DNA from: Paracoccus gahaiensis
GTDB taxonomy: Bacteria; Pseudomonadota; Alphaproteobacteria; Rhodobacterales; Rhodobacteraceae
Assembly: GCF_005048225.1 (NCBI RefSeq)
Contig: NZ_SUNI01000001.1
Span: 124,001 to 188,000, forward strand
Length of the DNA: 64,000 nucleotides
Reading direction: 5' to 3'
The translations under genes were made by a program, and so were the position numbers. Below are positions 1 to 9,745 of this stretch, in pieces. Position 1 is the first letter of the stretch. Each line of letters opens with the position of its first letter. Under the pieces are notes generated by a model. The model was given only the letters and a program-made list of their open reading frames with translations. It was not told where the DNA came from and ran no database searches.

Positions 1-959
1 CCATGCGCCTCGTAGAAGGACAGGTCGTCGGGATCGCAGCCGCTGCGGTCCAGCACCTCGTCCAGCAGGCTTTCCTGACGCGCGGCCGAGGGCACGGTCA
101 GCGCCGAGGCCCCGCCATCGGTGTTCACCCCGGTCGCCAGCAACCGTGCCCGGCGCCGCGCCATCATCCGGTCGGCCACGTCGGGATGCTGCAGGACCAG
201 CGCCACGCAGGCCTCGGACCGGACATAGCCGTCCGCCCCGGCATCGAAGGTGCGGCACAGCCCGGTGGGCGACATCATCCGCGCCTGCGAGAAGCCGACG
301 AAGCCCCCCGGCGTCATCAGCACATGCACCCCGCCGACGATGGCCGTGTCCACCTGGCCCGTCCGGATCGCCTCGGACGCCTGGTGCATCGCAAAGAGCG
401 ACGAGGCGCAGGCCGCATCCAGCACATAGCTGGGTCCGCCGAAATCGAAGACCGAGGACACCCGGTTGGCGATGATGCACAGCGTGTTGCCAAGCGAGAA
501 GCTGGAGCCGGACCGCGCCGTGTCCGAATAATAGGGCCAGAGGTTCTCGACCAGCGAGGCGCCGACGAAGACCCCGGTGCGGGGCCCCGCCAGATCGCGC
601 GGCGACAGGCCCGCATCCTCGATCGCCTCCCACACGGTCTGCAGCATCAGGCGCTGCTGCGGATCGGTGTCGATGGCCTCGCGCGGGGTGATGCCGAAGA
701 AGCCCGCGTCGAACCGGAAGACGTCGTCCAGCTGGCCCGAGGCCAGCGAATAGGCCTTGCCGCGGCGGTTCTGGAACGGGTCGGCATAGAGGTCCGGGTC
801 GAACAGCCCGTCGCGCAAGGTCCCGATGGTGCAGCGTCCGTCGCGCAGGACCTGCCACATGCGGTCCCGCCCCCGCGCCCCGGGAACCCGGCAGCCGATC
901 CCGCTGATGACCGGACCTTCGGTCTGGGAGGAAGGCGCCTGCAGCGGGGTCTTGGGCAT
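1..959 (-). CDS. Type I polyketide synthase, N-terminal ketosynthase part (runs off left edge)
   Basis: The reverse strand reads as a beta-ketoacyl synthase domain starting almost at the N-terminus (GPVISGIGCRVPGA). It has the ketosynthase landmark FGITPREA, the active-site block DAACASS (near 402-422; usual form DTACSSS) and ends at the window edge inside YEAHG, just before the first catalytic histidine region. About 319 residues are visible, so only part of the KS is seen and later modules are outside the window. It lies 51 bp downstream of a GNAT-like gene on the same strand, so they may be co-transcribed. ATG at 959 is chosen because the family homology begins shortly after it; no strong ribosome site is seen. 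FabF-type fatty acid synthase is less likely given the PKS-type N-terminus. Confidence 0.85.
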   Translation of the reverse strand, partial: MPKTPLQAPSSQTEGPVISGIGCRVPGARGRDRMWQVLRDGRCTIGTLRDGLFDPDLYADPFQNRRGKAYSLASGQLDDVFRFDAGFFGITPREAIDTDPQQRLMLQTVWEAIEDAGLSPRDLAGPRTGVFVGASLVENLWPYYSDTARSGSSFSLGNTLCIIANRVSSVFDFGGPSYVLDAACASSLFAMHQASEAIRTGQVDTAIVGGVHVLMTPGGFVGFSQARMMSPTGLCRTFDAGADGYVRSEACVALVLQHPDVADRMMARRRARLLATGVNTDGGASALTVPSAARQESLLDEVLDRSGCDPDDLSFYEAH

Positions 960-1010
960 GGGGTCGATCGTTCCGGGACTGGGCGTGACGTGCAAAGGCG
1001 GCAGGCGCGC

Positions 1011-1523
1011 CTAGAGCCGCATGAAGTAGTTCCCGCCCAGATGCGTCGCCCCGTTCGACCGCAGCACCAGGTCGGTCTCCTCCATCGCGATGCCGGAGAC
1101 GACGTTGAACATGATGCCCTTCGATCCGCGCGGCGCCGACCAGCCACGCACCGCCAGCATGATCCGCTGCCAGACATAGCTGCCGATCTCGGTCGAGCGG
1201 ATGTCGCTGCGGACATAGACCGTGTGCATGATCGTCACCCAGGTCTGGCGGCTGCCCATCAGCGGCGAGAAGTAGAAATAGGCGAAAGCCACCGGCTCTC
1301 CCTCGAATTCGATATAGACCGAGCCATGGAAGCCGGTCTCGGCCTTCAGGTCACTGATGACCTTTTCCAGCTGCGGCTGGTCGAAGGGCATGTCGGAGAA
1401 CATGCTTTCCTTGTGCAGCTGGCGGGCCAGCGGCAGGATCCTGTCCAAGTCGATGGCATCCTTGCCGAACTGGACCGAGATCTTGCGGAGCGTTGAGGCG
1501 GGGAGGGTTGTTTCGATGCTCAT
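1011..1523 (-). CDS. GNAT-like acyltransferase of unknown substrate
   Basis: A 170-residue protein (MSIETTLPAS start at 1523; a TTG at 1529 is possible). The middle part, with GSVYIEFEGEPVAFAYFYFSP followed by a central strand with THT-like VRSDIRSTEIGSYVW, has the length and beta-strand/helix rhythm of small N-acetyltransferase-fold proteins, but the acetyl-CoA loop is not a clear match, so the family call is inference. It sits directly upstream of the polyketide synthase and downstream of the Hint-domain gene, all leftward, which suggests a role in making or tailoring the same product. The substrate cannot be read from the sequence. Confidence 0.6.
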   Translation of the reverse strand: MSIETTLPASTLRKISVQFGKDAIDLDRILPLARQLHKESMFSDMPFDQPQLEKVISDLKAETGFHGSVYIEFEGEPVAFAYFYFSPLMGSRQTWVTIMHTVYVRSDIRSTEIGSYVWQRIMLAVRGWSAPRGSKGIMFNVVSGIAMEETDLVLRSNGATHLGGNYFMRL

Positions 1524-1589
1524 GTCCAAAAATTAGCCCACCTTGCCTCAGCAGCAAAGTGGGCCTTTCCATAAGGTTATATGAAAATC

Positions 1590-2927
1590 TTACGCGTAGA
1601 GCGGCCGATCGTTCTTGGCGTGGCGGGCAGCCAGGGTCCGGCTTTCGCGCCCCTTCAGGAAGGGCAGGGCCGAGGCTGCGGGGTGGTCGGCTTCGACCAG
1701 ATCGTCGAGGTTCGGGAAGATCTCCCGGATCTCGCGCAGCTGGTCCTCGTTCAGGAAGCTGATCGCCTGGCGGCCCGGATAGAGGCTTTCGGCCTCGATC
1801 CCCTCGACCGACAGGATCTGGTGCTCGTCCAGCATGATGTGGAAATACTGCACGCTGCGCACATCGCCGTCGACATCGATGCCGTTCACGCCGACCAGCT
1901 GCTTGATCGAGACCAGAACCTCGGCGCTGCCGAACATGCGCTCGGCGATGGTCGAGCGGACCACGACCCGGTGCTGCGGCGAGAAGCTGACATCGCGGGT
2001 CGGCATGCCGTTGCCGAAGGCACCGGCGGGGACGCGGATCGGCATCAGCTTGGGATTGCCGGCCAGGTCGATCGAGTCCAGCTTGCGCTTGCCGATCCAC
2101 TGGATCGGGCGGGCGCCGTTGCGGGTCGTGACCAGATCGCCCTCGCGCAGATCCTGCACCGCGACCTTGCCCGTGGGCGTGTCGATCAGCGTGTCGGCGG
2201 TGAAGCAGATCACCTCGAGTTTCTCGAAGTTCTGGAACTTGACCTTGACATCATCCTTGAACTGGACGGTGCCATTCAGCGTTTTCGGAAGCGGGCTGAC
2301 GATCTTCGCGACATCCTCATTGGAGAAGACGTTGGTCTCCAGATCGCCGACGCCGTTGCCGTCGGTATCGATCCAGACGCTGCCATGTTCCAGCGTCAGG
2401 GTCCAGGGGCCCTGCAGGTTCAGCGTGTCGACGCCGTCGCCGCCGTCGATCACCATCGGATGGTTGGGGTCCTTCTGCGCCAGTTCGGCATCGGACAGGG
2501 TCACATTGGGGGTGATGTTGCCAAGACTGACTTCGTCATGTCCCTTTCCCATGTCGACGTGACTGCCGCCGGAATGGTCCAGCACCAGTTCGTCGTTCCC
2601 GCCGCCCATCTGGATATTGTCGAAGGCGCTGCGGAACAGCTCGACGGTATCGTCGCCGCGACCCATGTCGATGTCGTCGAAGGCGACCCGGACGCCCTGG
2701 CTGTCATCGATCCAGTTCATGTTCTGGCCGACCAGCTTGTCGCTGGCATCTTCCAGGTTGACATCGAAGAAGGCACGATCGTGCCCGCTGCCGATCCCCG
2801 AGACGGTGACGTCGGGGCCCTTCGTGATCGTGACCTGATTGGGATCGCGCAGCGGCACACCGTTGGCATCGGTGGCATTGCTGACAGTCACATTGTTTAC
2901 GTTGTCGTTTCCGTCAATGTCCGCCAT
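1590..2927 (-). CDS. Hint-domain (Hedgehog/intein-type) protein with acidic glycine/aspartate-rich N-terminal half
   Basis: A 445-residue protein. Residues about 1-230 are rich in Asp, Gly and Asn with motifs such as GGDGVDTLNL and MGGGNDELVLD, like the calcium-binding repeats of RTX-type secreted proteins. From about residue 235 the segment VICFTADTLIDTPTGKVAV begins a Hint domain with the splice-junction type cysteine, followed by LREGDLVTTR and FSPQHRVVV, and ending near EGIEAESLYPGRQAI. Such proteins are common in Rhodobacterales and are usually exported by type I secretion; the Hint part may self-cleave. No Sec signal peptide is visible, which fits type I export. Function beyond this is unknown. 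Confidence 0.8.
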   Translation of the reverse strand: MADIDGNDNVNNVTVSNATDANGVPLRDPNQVTITKGPDVTVSGIGSGHDRAFFDVNLEDASDKLVGQNMNWIDDSQGVRVAFDDIDMGRGDDTVELFRSAFDNIQMGGGNDELVLDHSGGSHVDMGKGHDEVSLGNITPNVTLSDAELAQKDPNHPMVIDGGDGVDTLNLQGPWTLTLEHGSVWIDTDGNGVGDLETNVFSNEDVAKIVSPLPKTLNGTVQFKDDVKVKFQNFEKLEVICFTADTLIDTPTGKVAVQDLREGDLVTTRNGARPIQWIGKRKLDSIDLAGNPKLMPIRVPAGAFGNGMPTRDVSFSPQHRVVVRSTIAERMFGSAEVLVSIKQLVGVNGIDVDGDVRSVQYFHIMLDEHQILSVEGIEAESLYPGRQAISFLNEDQLREIREIFPNLDDLVEADHPAASALPFLKGRESRTLAARHAKNDRPLYA

Positions 2928-2940
2928 CGCGGTACTCCTT

Positions 2941-3448
2941 GAAATAAGTGGTGCGCATGGGCTGTTCTTTAACAGGTGTTAGGAAGAATGACCCCACATT
3001 GTCAATCGTTAGTTAACGAATGCCCGGGGTGCTGTCTTGCCTCTGTCACACGCACAACCCTCAAAATGCGTAGAACAAAAGTAAATAAATACAATGTATT
3101 ATTATAAAATCTTACTTATCGCGGAGGAGGTATTGTTCCCTCTCAGCAGGTAAGGGGTGCTGATCTTCTTAATTAATAGGCAGAACTCCTGCCGTAATTT
3201 TACAAACTGAACCGTACGTTTTACACATCGCGCAAGTCTGGCCAACGGTCCCGAGGGCGCGCAGGTCAGGAAAACCCGTCCCGGTTGGGACAGCGCGCGG
3301 CGCGAGGGAATCAGGGGGTCGGGGATGCCGTCAGGGTTGAACCGGCACGTCACTCCAAGCGAGCGCCGCGCCGGCCCGGGCGCGCAGCCGATGGCGCGCG
3401 CGGACCGGCAGTCGGTCGCGCGGCTGTCAGTGCCGTGTCAGGGGTGGT
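2941..3448. other. Gene-free gap with an AT-rich core
   Basis: 508 bases with no convincing gene. About 3040-3235 is strikingly AT-rich compared with everything around it and contains a small palindrome ATACAATGTAT (near 3090-3100). The only open frames are short and lack coding-like composition. The gap holds the upstream region of the Hint-domain gene and the downstream end of trpS, so it probably carries the Hint-gene promoter. Confidence 0.5.
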
Positions 3449-4483
3449 TCACCCGCGGGTGCGCAGCAGGCCCATGATGTCCTTGGTGCGGTCCAGGATC
3501 GGAGTCGCCACCGCCGCCGCGCGATCGGCGCCGTCGGCCAGCACCGCGTCGATCTGGGCGGGATCGGCCATGAATTCGGCCATGCGGCGGGTGATGGGCG
3601 ACAGCGCCTCGACCGCGACCTCGGCCAGAGCAGGCTTGAAGGCGCCAAAGCCCTGGCCTTCGAACCGGGCCAGCACCTGGTCGGGGGTCTCCTCGGTCAG
3701 GGCGGCATAGATGTTGACCAGGTTCCTCGCCTCGGGGCGGTCCTTCAGACCCTCCATCTGGCCGGGCAGGGGCTCGGCATCGGTGCGCGCCTTGCGGATC
3801 TTCTGGGCGATGGTGTCGGCATCGTCGGTCAGATTGATCCGGCTCGCATCCGAGGGGTCGGATTTCGACATCTTCTTGCTGCCATCGCGCAGGGACATGA
3901 CCTTGGTGGCCACGCCCTCGATCAGCGGCTCGGTGATCGGGAAATGCGTGACGCCGTAATCGTGGTTGAACTTGGCGGCGATGTCGCGGGTCAGTTCCAG
4001 ATGCTGCTTCTGATCCTCGCCCACCGGCACGGCGGTCGCCTGATAGGTCAGGATGTCGGCGGCCATCAGCGCCGGATAGGCCAGAAGCCCAAGGCTGGCG
4101 TTCTCGCTGTTCTTGCCCGCCTTGTCCTTGAACTGGGTCATCCGGTACATCCAGCCCACGCGTGCCACGGTGTTGAACAGCCACGCCATTTCGGCATGGG
4201 CGCTGACCTGGGACTGGTTGAACAGGATAGATTGCGCCGGATCCACGCCCGAGGCCATGAAGGCCGCCGCCGCCTCGCGGATGCGCCCGCGCAAAACCTC
4301 GGGGTCCTGCCAGACGGTGATCGCGTGCAGGTCGACGATGCAATAGACCGTCTCGGCCTCGCCGCCCTGCAGCGCCGCGAAACGCTTCAGCGCGCCCAGA
4401 TAATTGCCAAGCGTCAGCCCGCCCGAGGGCTGGATCCCCGAGAAGATGCGCGGGCGGAACGGGGCATTGATCGGATCGGACAT
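3449..4483 (-). CDS. trpS: Tryptophanyl-tRNA synthetase
   Basis: 344 residues, the usual length for bacterial TrpRS. It charges tRNA-Trp with tryptophan in the cytosol. The class I signature appears as [10 protein letters not shown] (residues 19-28, HIGH-equivalent TLGN) and the second signature as KMSKSDPS near residue 203. [15 protein letters not shown] is the expected tryptophan-site segment. An upstream-extended frame exists, but ATG at 4483 matches the family N-terminus ([20 protein letters not shown]). It is divergent from the rhomboid-like gene, 88 bp away. Confidence 0.97.
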   Translation of the reverse strand: MSDPINAPFRPRIFSGIQPSGGLTLGNYLGALKRFAALQGGEAETVYCIVDLHAITVWQDPEVLRGRIREAAAAFMASGVDPAQSILFNQSQVSAHAEMAWLFNTVARVGWMYRMTQFKDKAGKNSENASLGLLAYPALMAADILTYQATAVPVGEDQKQHLELTRDIAAKFNHDYGVTHFPITEPLIEGVATKVMSLRDGSKKMSKSDPSDASRINLTDDADTIAQKIRKARTDAEPLPGQMEGLKDRPEARNLVNIYAALTEETPDQVLARFEGQGFGAFKPALAEVAVEALSPITRRMAEFMADPAQIDAVLADGADRAAAVATPILDRTKDIMGLLRTRG

Positions 4484-4571
4484 GAGCGGCCTGCCTTGGA
4501 ATTTCCTGGCCCGTGGCTTAGCGGGTGGGGGCAGCCTTCGCAACCATCCCCGAACCCGAACTGGAAACCCC

Positions 4572-5273
4572 ATGCGCTCCGGCCTCACCGAATCCCCGCT
4601 GAACCCGCTGCCGCCCGTGATCTGGCTGCTGGCCCTGCCCGCGATCGCGTCCGAGGCGCTGTTCGCCCTGGGCACCGCGGGCTTCATCGGCGGCGCCGAG
4701 GGGGTGGGGATGCGGCTGTCCGCGATCCGCCTGACCGCCTTTCCGCCCGAGCTGGCGCAGCGGGTCTGGACCCTGGGGGCGCTGGACCTGGACCAGCTGT
4801 ACCGCGCCTTCAGCTTCAGCTTCGTGCATGTGTCGCTGATGCATGCGCTGTTCGTGGTGGTCTTCACGCTGGCGCTTGGCAACATGATCGCGCACAGCTT
4901 CCGCCCCTGGGCGCTGCTGGCGCTGTTCTTCGGATCGGCGATCGGGGGCGCGCTGGTCTATGCGGCGATCGTGCCGTGGCTGGGCGTGCGGGCGGCGCCG
5001 CTGATCGGCGGCTATCCGGCGGTCTACGGCTTCGTGGGCGCCTTCACCTTCCTGCTGTGGACGCGGCTGGCGGCGCAGAACGCGAACCGGATGCGGGCCT
5101 TCACGCTGATCGGCATCCTTCTGGCCTTCCAGCTGGTCTTCGGGCTGGTCTTCGGCGGCACCGGCCCCGGCTGGATCGCCGAGATCGCGGGCTTTGCCTG
5201 CGGCTTCGCGCTGTCCTTCCTGCTGGTGGACGGGGGTGCCCGGCGGGCCCTCGCGCAGATCCGGCAGCGCTAG
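4572..5273 (+). CDS. Rhomboid-family membrane protein, probably proteolytically inactive
   Basis: 233 residues with about six hydrophobic segments. The rhomboid landmarks are present: a [21 protein letters not shown] segment (the HxxxN-type helix) and [13 protein letters not shown] near residue 146. In active rhomboids the latter is GxSG(A/V)xxG; here the serine-glycine pair is replaced by Tyr-Pro. The last helix, [12 protein letters not shown], has Glu where the catalytic His is expected (AHxxGF). Both catalytic residues are therefore missing, so this is likely a pseudoprotease that binds membrane proteins rather than cutting them. It ends overlapping the stop of the converging murJ by 4 bp. 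Confidence 0.85.
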   Translation: MRSGLTESPLNPLPPVIWLLALPAIASEALFALGTAGFIGGAEGVGMRLSAIRLTAFPPELAQRVWTLGALDLDQLYRAFSFSFVHVSLMHALFVVVFTLALGNMIAHSFRPWALLALFFGSAIGGALVYAAIVPWLGVRAAPLIGGYPAVYGFVGAFTFLLWTRLAAQNANRMRAFTLIGILLAFQLVFGLVFGGTGPGWIAEIAGFACGFALSFLLVDGGARRALAQIRQR

Positions 5274-6799
5274 CCGCGCCGGACCGCCGCCTTCAGTTCC
5301 GACGGGCGATAGCCGCCGATGACGAAGGCCAGCGCGAAATAGACCGCCGCGCCACCGAAGACTAGGATCGCCAGTCCCAGCCCGCGCCCGGTGCCCGCGG
5401 CCTCCAGCGCCGCGCGCATCGCCCAGAGGGCGCCCGCCATCAGCACCGAGGCCGCCAGGATGCGCGGGAAGGCGCTGCGCAGCCGGGCATCGGCGCGCGC
5501 CGCCTGGCCCATGGCGCGGGTGCCCCACCAGAGCTGCGCCACCATGATCCAGGCGGCGATGGTGGTGCCAAGCGCCGCGGCCAGGAAGCCCAGCCAGGGC
5601 ATCAGCCCGAAGGCCGCGACCGCATTCACCACCATCGACACGACCGCGAAGCGGAAGGGTGTGCGCGTGTCCTCTCGCGCGAAATACAGGGGCTGCAGGA
5701 TCTTCTGCAGCACGAAGGCCGGCAGGCCGAGCGCATAGACCGTCAGCGCAGCCGCCGTCTGCTGCGTGTCGAAGGCCGTGAAGGCGCCACGCTCGAACAG
5801 GGTCGAGACCATCGGCTCGGCGATCACCGCGATGGCGAAGGCGGCGGGCAGGGTCAGGAACAGCCCGAACTCGGTCGCGCGGGAATAGGCGGACTGGCCG
5901 CCCGCGTGATCCTCGGCCCGGATGCGGCGGGCAAGCTCGGGCAGCAGCACCACGGCCACGGCGGCGCCCACCACGCCAAGCGGCAGCTGATAGAGCCGGT
6001 CGGAATAGGACAGCCAGGCGATCGCCCCCTCGAAGCGCGATCCGACCTGACGACCCACCAGCAGGTTGATCTGCACGACGCCGCCCGCGAAGGCCGCGGG
6101 CAGGGCCACAGCCACCAGACGGCGCATGTCGGGGGTCAGGCGCGGGCGGCGGGGCCAGAAGGTGTATCCCGTCCGCCGGGCGTCCCACCAGACCAGCGCC
6201 AGCTGGGCCACGCCGGTGACCGGGGTGGCCCAGGCCAGCGTCAGGCCCAGATCCCAGCCCTGCCAGCGCCCCAAGCCCATCGCCGCGATGAACAGCAGGT
6301 TCAGCAGCACCGGCGCGGCGGCGGCCACCGTGAAGCGGCCATGCGCGTTCAGCACGCCCGAGATCATCGAGGCCATCGAGATCAGCAGGATATAGGGAAA
6401 GGTGATCCGCCCATAGGTCACCGCCAGATCGAAGCGCGCGTCGCCGGCAAAGCCCGAGGCCATCAGCCAGACCAGCCCCGGCATGAAGATCATCGCCACC
6501 GCCGACAGCGCCAGCACCGTCAGGAACAGCCCCGAGAAGGCCTCGCGCGCGAAACGCTGCGCGTCCTCGGCATCCTGCAGCTTCTTCGAGAACATCGGAA
6601 TGAAGGCGGTGTTGAACGCGCCCTCGGCGAAGAAGCGGCGGAACATGTTGGGCAGGGACAGGGCGATCAGGAAGGCCTCGGCCACCGCCCCCGTGCCCAG
6701 CCAGGCGGCCATCAGGATGTCGCGCACGAAGCCCGAGGCCCGCGAGATCAGCGTCCAGAGCCCCACCGAGAGGAACCCCCGCACAAGTCCGGTCTTCAT
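5270..6799 (-). CDS. murJ: Lipid II flippase MurJ (MviN)
   Basis: 509 residues, very hydrophobic throughout with about 14 membrane helices, matching MurJ of the MOP superfamily, which moves lipid II across the inner membrane for peptidoglycan synthesis. The N-terminus SRASGFVRDILMAAWLGTG and the following FRRFFAEGAFNTAFIP are characteristic of MurJ. It lies downstream of glnD on the same strand with a 160-bp gap that shows no gene; glnD-murJ-trpS in this order and orientation is frequent in alphaproteobacteria. Confidence 0.96.
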   Translation of the reverse strand: MKTGLVRGFLSVGLWTLISRASGFVRDILMAAWLGTGAVAEAFLIALSLPNMFRRFFAEGAFNTAFIPMFSKKLQDAEDAQRFAREAFSGLFLTVLALSAVAMIFMPGLVWLMASGFAGDARFDLAVTYGRITFPYILLISMASMISGVLNAHGRFTVAAAAPVLLNLLFIAAMGLGRWQGWDLGLTLAWATPVTGVAQLALVWWDARRTGYTFWPRRPRLTPDMRRLVAVALPAAFAGGVVQINLLVGRQVGSRFEGAIAWLSYSDRLYQLPLGVVGAAVAVVLLPELARRIRAEDHAGGQSAYSRATEFGLFLTLPAAFAIAVIAEPMVSTLFERGAFTAFDTQQTAAALTVYALGLPAFVLQKILQPLYFAREDTRTPFRFAVVSMVVNAVAAFGLMPWLGFLAAALGTTIAAWIMVAQLWWGTRAMGQAARADARLRSAFPRILAASVLMAGALWAMRAALEAAGTGRGLGLAILVFGGAAVYFALAFVIGGYRPSELKAAVRRG

Positions 6800-6959
6800 G
6801 CTTGCCCGTTCATATCTGGCGCGTCGCTGCGCACGTCGTTTCGTTGTGACCCGTCAGAGCCTGATGTGATGTGATGCGGTTGGCGTCGGTGTGGCATGAG
6901 GCGGTGTGCTTTGATGTGGCGTGACCGGGAATGGACCCGCCGGTTGGGGTCCAGCAAGG

Positions 6960-9722
6960 TTATCCCTGCTCAGCCTCGGCCCGCTTGACGCCCTCGGCGA
7001 TCGCCGCGCGCAGCTTCTTTTCCAGCATGTCGCGCTTTGACAGGCTGTGCAGCTTCAGCCCGAACATGTCCTTAACGTAGAAGCTGTCGACGACCTGCGC
7101 GCCATAGGTGGCGATCACGGCGCTGACGATCTGGATGTGGTTCGCGGCCATGGCGCGGGTCAGGTCATAGAGCAGGCCGGGGCGGTCGCGGGTGTCCACC
7201 TCGATGATGGTATAGATGTCGCTGCCCTCGTTGTCGAAGATGATATGGGTCGGGAACTTGAACTCGCGGTTGCGCTTCTTGGGCTTGTCGCGGCTGGCAA
7301 AGGCCTCGCGGGCGACGATCTCGCCGGCCAGCGTGCGCAGGATGGTCTGGCGCAGCTTGGGCAGGCGGTCCTCGGCGAAGGGCCGGCCCTCGGCGTCCTG
7401 CACCCAGAAGACCGCCGTCGCATAGCCGTCGCGCGTCGTGTAGGTGCGCGCGTCCACCACGTTCGCCCCGGTCAGCGTCAGCGCGCCGGCCAGCCGCGAG
7501 AAGATGCCCGGATGATCCGACAGCACGAAGGCGGTGCGGGTCGCATCGCGGTCGGGATCGGCGCGCAGGTCGATGCGGATCTCGTCGGGGCCGATGCCCG
7601 ACAGCAGATCCGCGAAGACGACCTGCGTCTGCGTGGGCAGGCCCGGCCAATAGGCATCGTAATGGCGGCCGAGTTCGGCGCGGATGGCGCGGGGCTCCCA
7701 TCCCTTGGCGATCAGCATGTGGCGCAGGGACCGTTTCGCCTCGGCATGGCGGCGGTCGCGGTTCAGCTCTTCCAGGCCGTTTTCCAGGGCGGCGGCGGTC
7801 TCGCGGTGCAGCTGGCGCAGCAGCGCGGCCTTCCAGTTGTTCCAGGTGCCCGGGCCCACGCCGCGGATGTCGCAGACCGTCAGCACCAGCAGCATGTCCA
7901 GCCGCTTGCGGGTCTTCACCGCCTTGGCGAAGTCGCGCAGCGTGCGGGGGTCGGAAATGTCGCGCTTCTGCGCCACGTCCGACATCAGCAGGTGATGGCG
8001 CACCAGCCATTCCACCGTGTCGATGTCGTCCTGGGCAAAGCCGAACCGCGTGGCGATCCGCCGGGCGATGCGCGCGCCCAGGATCGAGTGATCCTCGGGC
8101 CGGCCCTTGCCGATGTCATGGAGCAGCGTCGCCAGATAAAGGACGCGGCGGTTCACCCCGGATTCGATGATCCCGCTGGACAAGGGCAGGTCGGCCGGAT
8201 GCTCTCCGCGCTCGATCTCGGCCAGGGCGGCGACGCATTGGATGGAATGCTCGTCGACCGTGTAATGATGATACAGGTTGAACTGCATCATCGCCACGAC
8301 CGGTTCGAATTCCGGGATGAAGGCGGCCAGCACGCCCAGCTCGTTCATGCGGCGCAGGGCGCGTTCGGGGTTTCCGTGGCGCAGCAGCAGATCCATGAAA
8401 ATGCGGATCGCCTCGGGGTCGGACTGCACCGAGGCGTCGACCAGATGCAGGTTCGCCGCCACCAGTCGCATCGCGTCGGGATGGATCAGGATCGAGTTGC
8501 GCAGCGCCTCCTCGAACAGGCGCAGGATGTTCAGCGGATCGGACAGGAACTGCGCCTCGTCGGCATAGGACAGGCGGCCCTGCTGGTCGACGAAGCCCGC
8601 GCGCATCTTGCGGCGCCGGCGGAAGATGCGGCCCAGGAAGGGCGCCGCGCGGACATGGCGGGTCTCCAGCTCGGTCAGGAAGACGCGGGTCAGCTCGCCC
8701 ACGCGGGTGGCGTGGCGGAAATAGTCCTGCATGAAGTACTCGACCGCGCGGCGGGCGGCGGTGTCGGCATATCCCATGCGCCGGGCCACCTCGACCTGCA
8801 TGTCGAAGGACAGCACGTCCACGGGCCGCCCGGCGATCAGGTGCAGGTGGCTGCGCACCGCCCAGAGGAAATCCTCGGCCTGCCAGAAGGACAGATGCTC
8901 CTCGCGCGAGAAGACGCCCAGATCGACCAGCTCGACCGCGCGGTCGACGCGGTGGATATACTTGGCGATCCAGTAGAGCGTCTGCAGGTCGCGCAGGCCC
9001 CCCTTGCCCTCCTTGACGTTGGGCTCCAGCACATAGCGCTGGCCGCCCTGCCGGGTGTGGCGGGCGGCGCGCTCGTCCAGCTTCGCCTCGACGAATTCGG
9101 GGATGGTCTGGGCGAAAAGCTCCGTCCACAGCCGGTGGCGCAGCTCCTCGGCCAGAGGCGCGTGGCCGGTGACCAGGCGATGTTCCACCAGCGAGGTACG
9201 GATGGTCATGTCGGCGGCGCCCAAGCGCAGGCAGTCGTCGACGCTGCGGATCGAATGGCCGATCTTCAGCTTGAGGTCCCACATCATGTACAGCATCGAT
9301 TCGACGACGCTTTCCGCCCATGCGGTGATCTTCCAAGGGGTCAGGAACAGCAGGTCCACATCCGAGGCGGGCGCCATCTCGGCCCGGCCATAGCCGCCGA
9401 CGGCCAGCACGGCCAGACGCTCGGTCTCGGAATGCGACTGCTGGGGATGCAGACGGGTGGTCGCGACATGGTGGATGGCCGTCACCAGCGCATCGGTCAG
9501 CCCCGAGATGGCGCGCACGGTCTCCCGCGCCGCCCGGGGATGGGTGGCGAAGGCGGCCTCGATGGCGGCCATGCCCTCGTGCCGGGCCAGTCCCAGGAAG
9601 GCCACGGTGCGGGCGCGGACCTCCTTGGGGTCTTGGCACGCCTCCAGCTGCCGGTCCAGATGGTCCAGCAGCCGGGCGGGATCAAGATCGGTCCGGGTCA
9701 GGAAGGAAGCGGTCGCGGTCAT
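6960..9722 (-). CDS. glnD: Bifunctional PII uridylyltransferase/uridylyl-removing enzyme
   Basis: 920 residues, full length. GlnD reads glutamine levels and adds or removes UMP on PII proteins, setting nitrogen assimilation. Domains in order: nucleotidyltransferase with GGYGRAEMAPASDVDLLF (about residues 106-123), an HD hydrolase domain with LLHDIGKGRPEDHS near residue 536, and two C-terminal ACT domains, seen as AFVLSDHPGIFSRLAGAL (near 740) and EVDTRDRPGLLYDLTRAM (near 845). All key residues are present. It follows the LpoA-like gene by 23 bp and may be transcribed with it. Confidence 0.97.
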   Translation of the reverse strand: MTATASFLTRTDLDPARLLDHLDRQLEACQDPKEVRARTVAFLGLARHEGMAAIEAAFATHPRAARETVRAISGLTDALVTAIHHVATTRLHPQQSHSETERLAVLAVGGYGRAEMAPASDVDLLFLTPWKITAWAESVVESMLYMMWDLKLKIGHSIRSVDDCLRLGAADMTIRTSLVEHRLVTGHAPLAEELRHRLWTELFAQTIPEFVEAKLDERAARHTRQGGQRYVLEPNVKEGKGGLRDLQTLYWIAKYIHRVDRAVELVDLGVFSREEHLSFWQAEDFLWAVRSHLHLIAGRPVDVLSFDMQVEVARRMGYADTAARRAVEYFMQDYFRHATRVGELTRVFLTELETRHVRAAPFLGRIFRRRRKMRAGFVDQQGRLSYADEAQFLSDPLNILRLFEEALRNSILIHPDAMRLVAANLHLVDASVQSDPEAIRIFMDLLLRHGNPERALRRMNELGVLAAFIPEFEPVVAMMQFNLYHHYTVDEHSIQCVAALAEIERGEHPADLPLSSGIIESGVNRRVLYLATLLHDIGKGRPEDHSILGARIARRIATRFGFAQDDIDTVEWLVRHHLLMSDVAQKRDISDPRTLRDFAKAVKTRKRLDMLLVLTVCDIRGVGPGTWNNWKAALLRQLHRETAAALENGLEELNRDRRHAEAKRSLRHMLIAKGWEPRAIRAELGRHYDAYWPGLPTQTQVVFADLLSGIGPDEIRIDLRADPDRDATRTAFVLSDHPGIFSRLAGALTLTGANVVDARTYTTRDGYATAVFWVQDAEGRPFAEDRLPKLRQTILRTLAGEIVAREAFASRDKPKKRNREFKFPTHIIFDNEGSDIYTIIEVDTRDRPGLLYDLTRAMAANHIQIVSAVIATYGAQVVDSFYVKDMFGLKLHSLSKRDMLEKKLRAAIAEGVKRAEAEQG

Positions 9723-9745
9723 CTGGCCCTGCGTCTCCGAGCGGA

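Noticed and set aside
3..1496. 497-codon forward frame at the left edge
   Set aside because: It is the complement of the ketosynthase and GNAT-like genes; its translation is Arg/His/Gly-rich with no family resemblance.
3102..3353. 83-codon leftward frame in the AT-rich gap
   Set aside because: No ribosome site, no family resemblance and mixed composition across the AT-rich boundary.
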